IMG/VR virus record: IMGVR_UViG_3300037041_002342
Coordinates: 1 to 43,170 of that record
Source: a virus
Strand: one strand, 5' to 3'
Length of the DNA: 43,170 nucleotides
This document shows positions 40,901-43,170 of this stretch, in pieces; position 1 is the stretch's first letter; every line of letters starts with the position of its first letter. A program made the translations under genes and the position numbers. The notes beneath the pieces were generated by a model that saw nothing but the letters and a program-made list of their open reading frames with translations, had not been told where the DNA came from and did no database searches.

Positions 40901-43170
40901 TCAAGGCAACCAAGGGGTTCAAGGAACTCAAGGCGTTCAGGGTTCAGGTGTTCAGGGAACTCAAGGAGTTCAAGGTGCACAAGGAAATCAGGGTGTTCAA
41001 GGTGTTCAAGGAGCTCAAGGCAATCAGGGTGTTCAGGGAACTCAAGGAGTTCAGGGCTTGCAGGGCCTACAAGGCACACAAGGAGCTCAAGGCAACCAAG
41101 GGGTCCAAGGAACTCAAGGCAATCAGGGTGTTCAAGGAACTCAAGGGGTCCAAGGAACTCAAGGCAATCAGGGTGTTCAAGGAACTCAAGGGGTTCAAGG
41201 AACTCAAGGCAACCAAGGGGTACAAGGAACTCAAGGAGTTCAGGGAACACAAGGAGTTCAGGGTCTGCAAGGAACACAGGGCAACCAAGGGGTACAAGGA
41301 ACTCAAGGAGTTCAGGGAACACAAGGAGTTCAGGGTCTGCAAGGAACACAGGGCAACCAAGGAGTTCAGGGAACCCAAGGTGTTCAAGGTGCACAAGGCA
41401 ATCAGGGTGTTCAGGGAACTCAAGGAGTTCAGGGCTTGCAGGGCAATCAAGGAGTTCAGGGAACCCAAGGGGCCCAAGGAGCACAAGGCAATCAGGGTGT
41501 TCAGGGAACTCAAGGAGTTCAGGGTGCACAAGGAGTTCAGGGTGCACAAGGAGTTCAGGGTGCACAAGGAGTTCAGGGTGCACAAGGAGTTCAAGGAACC
41601 CAAGGCAACCAAGGTGTTCAGGGCAACCAAGGAGTTCAGGGTCTGCAAGGAACACAGGGCAATCAAGGAGTTCAGGGAACCCAAGGGGCCCAAGGAGCAC
41701 AAGGCAATCAGGGTGTTCAGGGAACTCAAGGAGTTCAGGGCTTGCAGGGCAATCAAGGAGTTCAGGGAACCCAAGGGGCCCAAGGAGCACAAGGCAATCA
41801 GGGTGTTCAGGGAACTCAAGGAGTTCAGGGCTTGCAGGGCAATCAAGGAGTTCAGGGTGCACAAGGAAATCAGGGTGTTCAAGGTGTTCAAGGAGCTCAA
41901 GGCAATCAGGGTGTTCAGGGAACTCAAGGAGTTCAGGGTGCACAAGGAGTTCAGGGTCTGCAAGGAACACAGGGCAACCAAGGAGTTCAAGGAACACAAG
42001 GAGCTCAAGGGCTCCAAGGTCTGCAGGGATTACAAGGACTTCAGGGTCTACAGGGATTGCAAGGGCCTCAAGGTTATCAAGGCGAGTTCGGAATATCTGG
42101 CGGTGTAAACTACTTCTTTAATTATACGATATCTCAAACCCCTAGTCCTTACAAACAGCTAGGAAGAGTTACAACATCAGTAGGTCCACAGTCCATTCAG
42201 ATCAACCTGACACCAAATCAACAGAATGTTATTGTAGGAACAGGGTTTATAACTGATGTCAATGACCCAAATGCACTTTTGATACCGAATGGAATTTGGC
42301 ATGCATATGCATACTTCACAAAGAATGCAGAGAACGACAATCTAAAATATTATGTTACTGTATCAAAGTATGACGGTGCAACAACAACATTGATTACAAC
42401 AGGAGATTCAGTACAAATAGGTTGGGACACAAATAATACAACACCTGTTGAAGTTAAGTCAAACATAGTAGTGCCAACTAATACTTTGAGCCTTACTGAC
42501 AGAATTATTGTAAACCTCTACGTAAACAATGACGACAACCAAAACAGGACAGTTTATTTCTATACAGAGGATGCCGTATATTCTTACTTGGTAACAACAT
42601 TCGGTGCAACAGGATCACAAGGATTACAAGGCCTTCAAGGGTGGCAGGGAGTCCAAGGAGTTCAGGGCTTACAGGGAGCACAAGGAAATCAGGGTGTTCA
42701 AGGTGTTCAAGGTGCACAAGGCAATCAAGGAGTTCAGGGAACCCAAGGCCTTCAGGGCAATCAAGGAGTTCAGGGTACACAAGGAGCTCAAGGAGTTCAG
42801 GGCTTGCAGGGTCTACAAGGGACACAAGGAGCTCAAGGAAATCAGGGGCCTCAGGGCAACCAGGGTGTTCAGGGAACACAAGGTCTTCAGGGTGCACAGG
42901 GCAACCAAGGAGTTCAGGGAACCCAAGGAGCTCAAGGTGCACAGGGCAACCAGGGAGTTCAGGGAACTCAAGGTCTTCAGGGACTGCAAGGACTGCAAGG
43001 AAGACAGGGCAACCAGGGAAATCAAGGAAATCAGGGTGTTCAGGGAGTTCAAGGTGCACAAGGAAATCAGGGCAACCAAGGAGTTCAGGGAACCCAAGGA
43101 GCTCAAGGTGCACAGGGCAACCAGGGAGTTCAGGGAACTCAAGGTCTTCAGGGACTGCAAGGACTGCAAG
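37977..43170 (+). CDS. Collagen-like virion fibre protein 3 (3' end beyond the right edge)
   Basis: Open for more than 1731 codons. The frame opens after TAA at 37968-37970, and TTG at 37977 is the only plausible start before the homologous domain. Residues 1-180 repeat the shared N-terminal domain ([27 protein letters not shown]). Order after that: G-x-Q stalk (38516-40080), C1q-like domain (40081-40510, [19 protein letters not shown]), second stalk (to about 42085), a domain starting [10 protein letters not shown] and ending [10 protein letters not shown] (about 42091-42605) that matches one in fibre 1, then more stalk. It follows fibre 2 by 17 bases and has no separate late element, so it is probably cotranscribed. 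Confidence 0.87.
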   Translation, partial: MSAVDLFRSGPIVNPQPVKVRLEYPNFGDVSGGAVLVYFGYVPENNPLFSNTYPDGATYSYGGLDIVEKIELQTLSTVETSPYAFTNARLTHVIPKNYGVNYDPIVYLPDEDDNYTIVADPKIYTLFYYPDTDSFVLYFSMKPSELAYDSSGMPTKEPKITCYKYVSIVGLENFIPAGSGLQGFQGIQGLQGSGVQGMQGLQGLQGRQGNQGSQGTQGLTGAGFQGMQGLQGNQGSQGTQGLTGAGVQGMQGLQGNQGGQGTQGLTGAGFQGMQGLQGNQGAEGTQGTQGLTGAGVQGMQGLQGNQGAQGTQGTQGATGAGVQGAQGNQGVQGAQGAQGNQGVQGAQGVQGNQGNQGVQGLQGLQGRQGNQGNQGVQGLQGLQGRQGNQGNQGVQGAQGVQGTQGAQGTQGVQGAQGVQGTQGLQGNQGNQGVQGAQGNQGVQGTQGNQGVQGPQGVQGTQGTQGTQGPQGLQGNQGVQGTQGTQGTQGPQGLQGNQGVQGTQGNQGVQGAQGVQGAQGNQGNQGVQGLQGLQGRQGNQGVQGVQGTQGVQGAQGNQGVQGAQGVEGTQGVQGVQGTQGVEGTQGVQGVQGLQGAQGNQGVQGTQGNQGVQGTQGLQGSGVQGTQGVQGTQGVQGNQGVQGTQGLQGSGVQGTQGVQGNQGVQGTQGLQGSGVQGLQGIQGLGSQGNQGTIGPQGLQGPNSGMLTPSTYVVQGKLNADQSISSGSDVVIQFIDDFDPQNWWDSSTYKFTPNVAGYYLIDVGAWLDDANSTTAQGNIQARKNGSTFAINQSPTNDVTGQGFSITKIVYLNGTSDYVDFTFYQSTGSNVNILAGTGSGSGTWFSANLLAYGQQGSQGMQGLQGIQGLIGSQGLQGLQGTQGVQGTQGNQGVQGTQGVQGTQGVQGSGVQGTQGVQGAQGNQGNQGVQGAQGNQGVQGVQGTQGVQGAQGNQGVQGVQGAQGNQGVQGTQGVQGAQGNQGNQGVQGTQGVQGSGVQGTQGVQGAQGNQGVQGVQGAQGNQGVQGTQGVQGLQGLQGTQGAQGNQGVQGTQGNQGVQGTQGVQGTQGNQGVQGTQGVQGTQGNQGVQGTQGVQGTQGVQGLQGTQGNQGVQGTQGVQGTQGVQGLQGTQGNQGVQGTQGVQGAQGNQGVQGTQGVQGLQGNQGVQGTQGAQGAQGNQGVQGTQGVQGAQGVQGAQGVQGAQGVQGAQGVQGTQGNQGVQGNQGVQGLQGTQGNQGVQGTQGAQGAQGNQGVQGTQGVQGLQGNQGVQGTQGAQGAQGNQGVQGTQGVQGLQGNQGVQGAQGNQGVQGVQGAQGNQGVQGTQGVQGAQGVQGLQGTQGNQGVQGTQGAQGLQGLQGLQGLQGLQGLQGPQGYQGEFGISGGVNYFFNYTISQTPSPYKQLGRVTTSVGPQSIQINLTPNQQNVIVGTGFITDVNDPNALLIPNGIWHAYAYFTKNAENDNLKYYVTVSKYDGATTTLITTGDSVQIGWDTNNTTPVEVKSNIVVPTNTLSLTDRIIVNLYVNNDDNQNRTVYFYTEDAVYSYLVTTFGATGSQGLQGLQGWQGVQGVQGLQGAQGNQGVQGVQGAQGNQGVQGTQGLQGNQGVQGTQGAQGVQGLQGLQGTQGAQGNQGPQGNQGVQGTQGLQGAQGNQGVQGTQGAQGAQGNQGVQGTQGLQGLQGLQGRQGNQGNQGNQGVQGVQGAQGNQGNQGVQGTQGAQGAQGNQGVQGTQGLQGLQGLQ
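41514..41585 (+). repeat. 18-bp unit in four exact tandem copies (fibre 3)
   Basis: GGAGTTCAGGGTGCACAA is repeated exactly four times, followed by a partial fifth copy, coding for (GVQGAQ)n. A likely site of copy-number change. Confidence 0.92.
41661..41840 (+). repeat. 90-bp unit in two exact tandem copies (fibre 3)
   Basis: 41661-41750 and 41751-41840 are identical, and the first 76 bases or so also occur from 41445. Each copy codes for 30 residues (ten G-x-Q triplets). In-frame duplications of stalk segments. Confidence 0.85.
42901..43170 (+). repeat. Direct repeat of about 99 bp spaced by 171 bp (fibre 3)
   Basis: 42901-42999 matches 43072-43170 and the match meets the window edge, so it may be longer. 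The offset is 171 bases, or 19 triplets. Confidence 0.85.

Noticed and set aside
36167-41997. Long open frames antisense to, and in other frames of, the collagen genes, e.g. 36167-37384, 38497-40056, 40456-41997 on the minus strand and 40493-42121 on the plus strand
   Set aside because: G-x-Q triplet DNA rarely makes stop codons in any frame. These frames give Leu/Pro/Glu- or Lys/Arg-rich periodic sequence without domains, while the G-x-Q frame continues through globular domains.
1-43170. Window edges joined as one circular sequence
   Set aside because: Both edges lie in collagen DNA, but the two genes run in opposite directions and the edge sequences, though similar in kind, are not identical.
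1-43170. tRNA genes, CRISPR arrays, insertion sequences or integrase genes
   Set aside because: Read for cloverleafs, spaced repeats and transposase or integrase motifs; none seen. The tandem repeats are all coding collagen or acidic repeats.

Overview
This window looks like part of a large, tailed, T4-like (contractile-tail) bacteriophage genome. The calls rest on a compact set of T4-type proteins: portal (gp20-like), head-completion nuclease (gp4-like), late sigma factor (gp55-like), SbcCD-type recombination nuclease (gp46/gp47-like), replicative helicase (gp41-like), UvsX recombinase, sliding clamp (gp45-like), the C-terminal part of a family B DNA polymerase (gp43-like), and both subunits of a phage type II topoisomerase (gp39/gp52-like). 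Genes are tightly packed, with many ATGA or TAATG stop/start overlaps. No rRNA, tRNA, insertion sequence or CRISPR array was seen. Sequence divergence from T4 is high. The host cannot be named. Arginine codons are mostly AGA/AGG and isoleucine is often ATA, and several genes carry Shine-Dalgarno-like sequences.

Layout. (1) 1-3660, minus: a collagen-like fibre protein cut by the left edge. (2) 3687-4294, minus: two small basic proteins that begin with capsid-targeting-like peptides. (3) 4314-5500, plus: a polynucleotide 3'-phosphatase, a zinc-metallopeptidase-like protein and a 58-residue protein, followed by a hairpin terminator. (4) 5584-6360, plus: a membrane-anchored coiled-coil protein. 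(5) 6361-16061, minus: portal, then five large proteins of unknown family, three of which start with the same capsid-targeting-like signature. One of these also has a peptidoglycan-binding-like C-terminus. (6) 16144-22335: head-completion and tail genes, the late sigma factor, an acidic-tailed 852-residue protein and a possible tail sheath stabiliser. (7) 22350-34064, minus: the replication and recombination operon. (8) 34138-43170, plus: two tandem collagen-like fibre genes, the second cut by the right edge.

How it fits together. The minus-strand replication operon makes the DNA machinery. The late sigma factor probably recognises a recurrent ATATATA element found in front of many structural and fibre genes. 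A gp33-like co-activator and the polymerase fragment both end in KLF/RLF-type tails that could dock on the sliding clamp. The head genes appear to include a set of proteins packaged inside the capsid, marked by an aromatic-x-x-aromatic then hydrophobic-Asn-Glu signature like the T4 internal-protein leader. Three giant G-x-Q collagen-like proteins share one homologous N-terminal domain and exchange globular modules, suggesting a family of virion fibres attached at a common kind of site.
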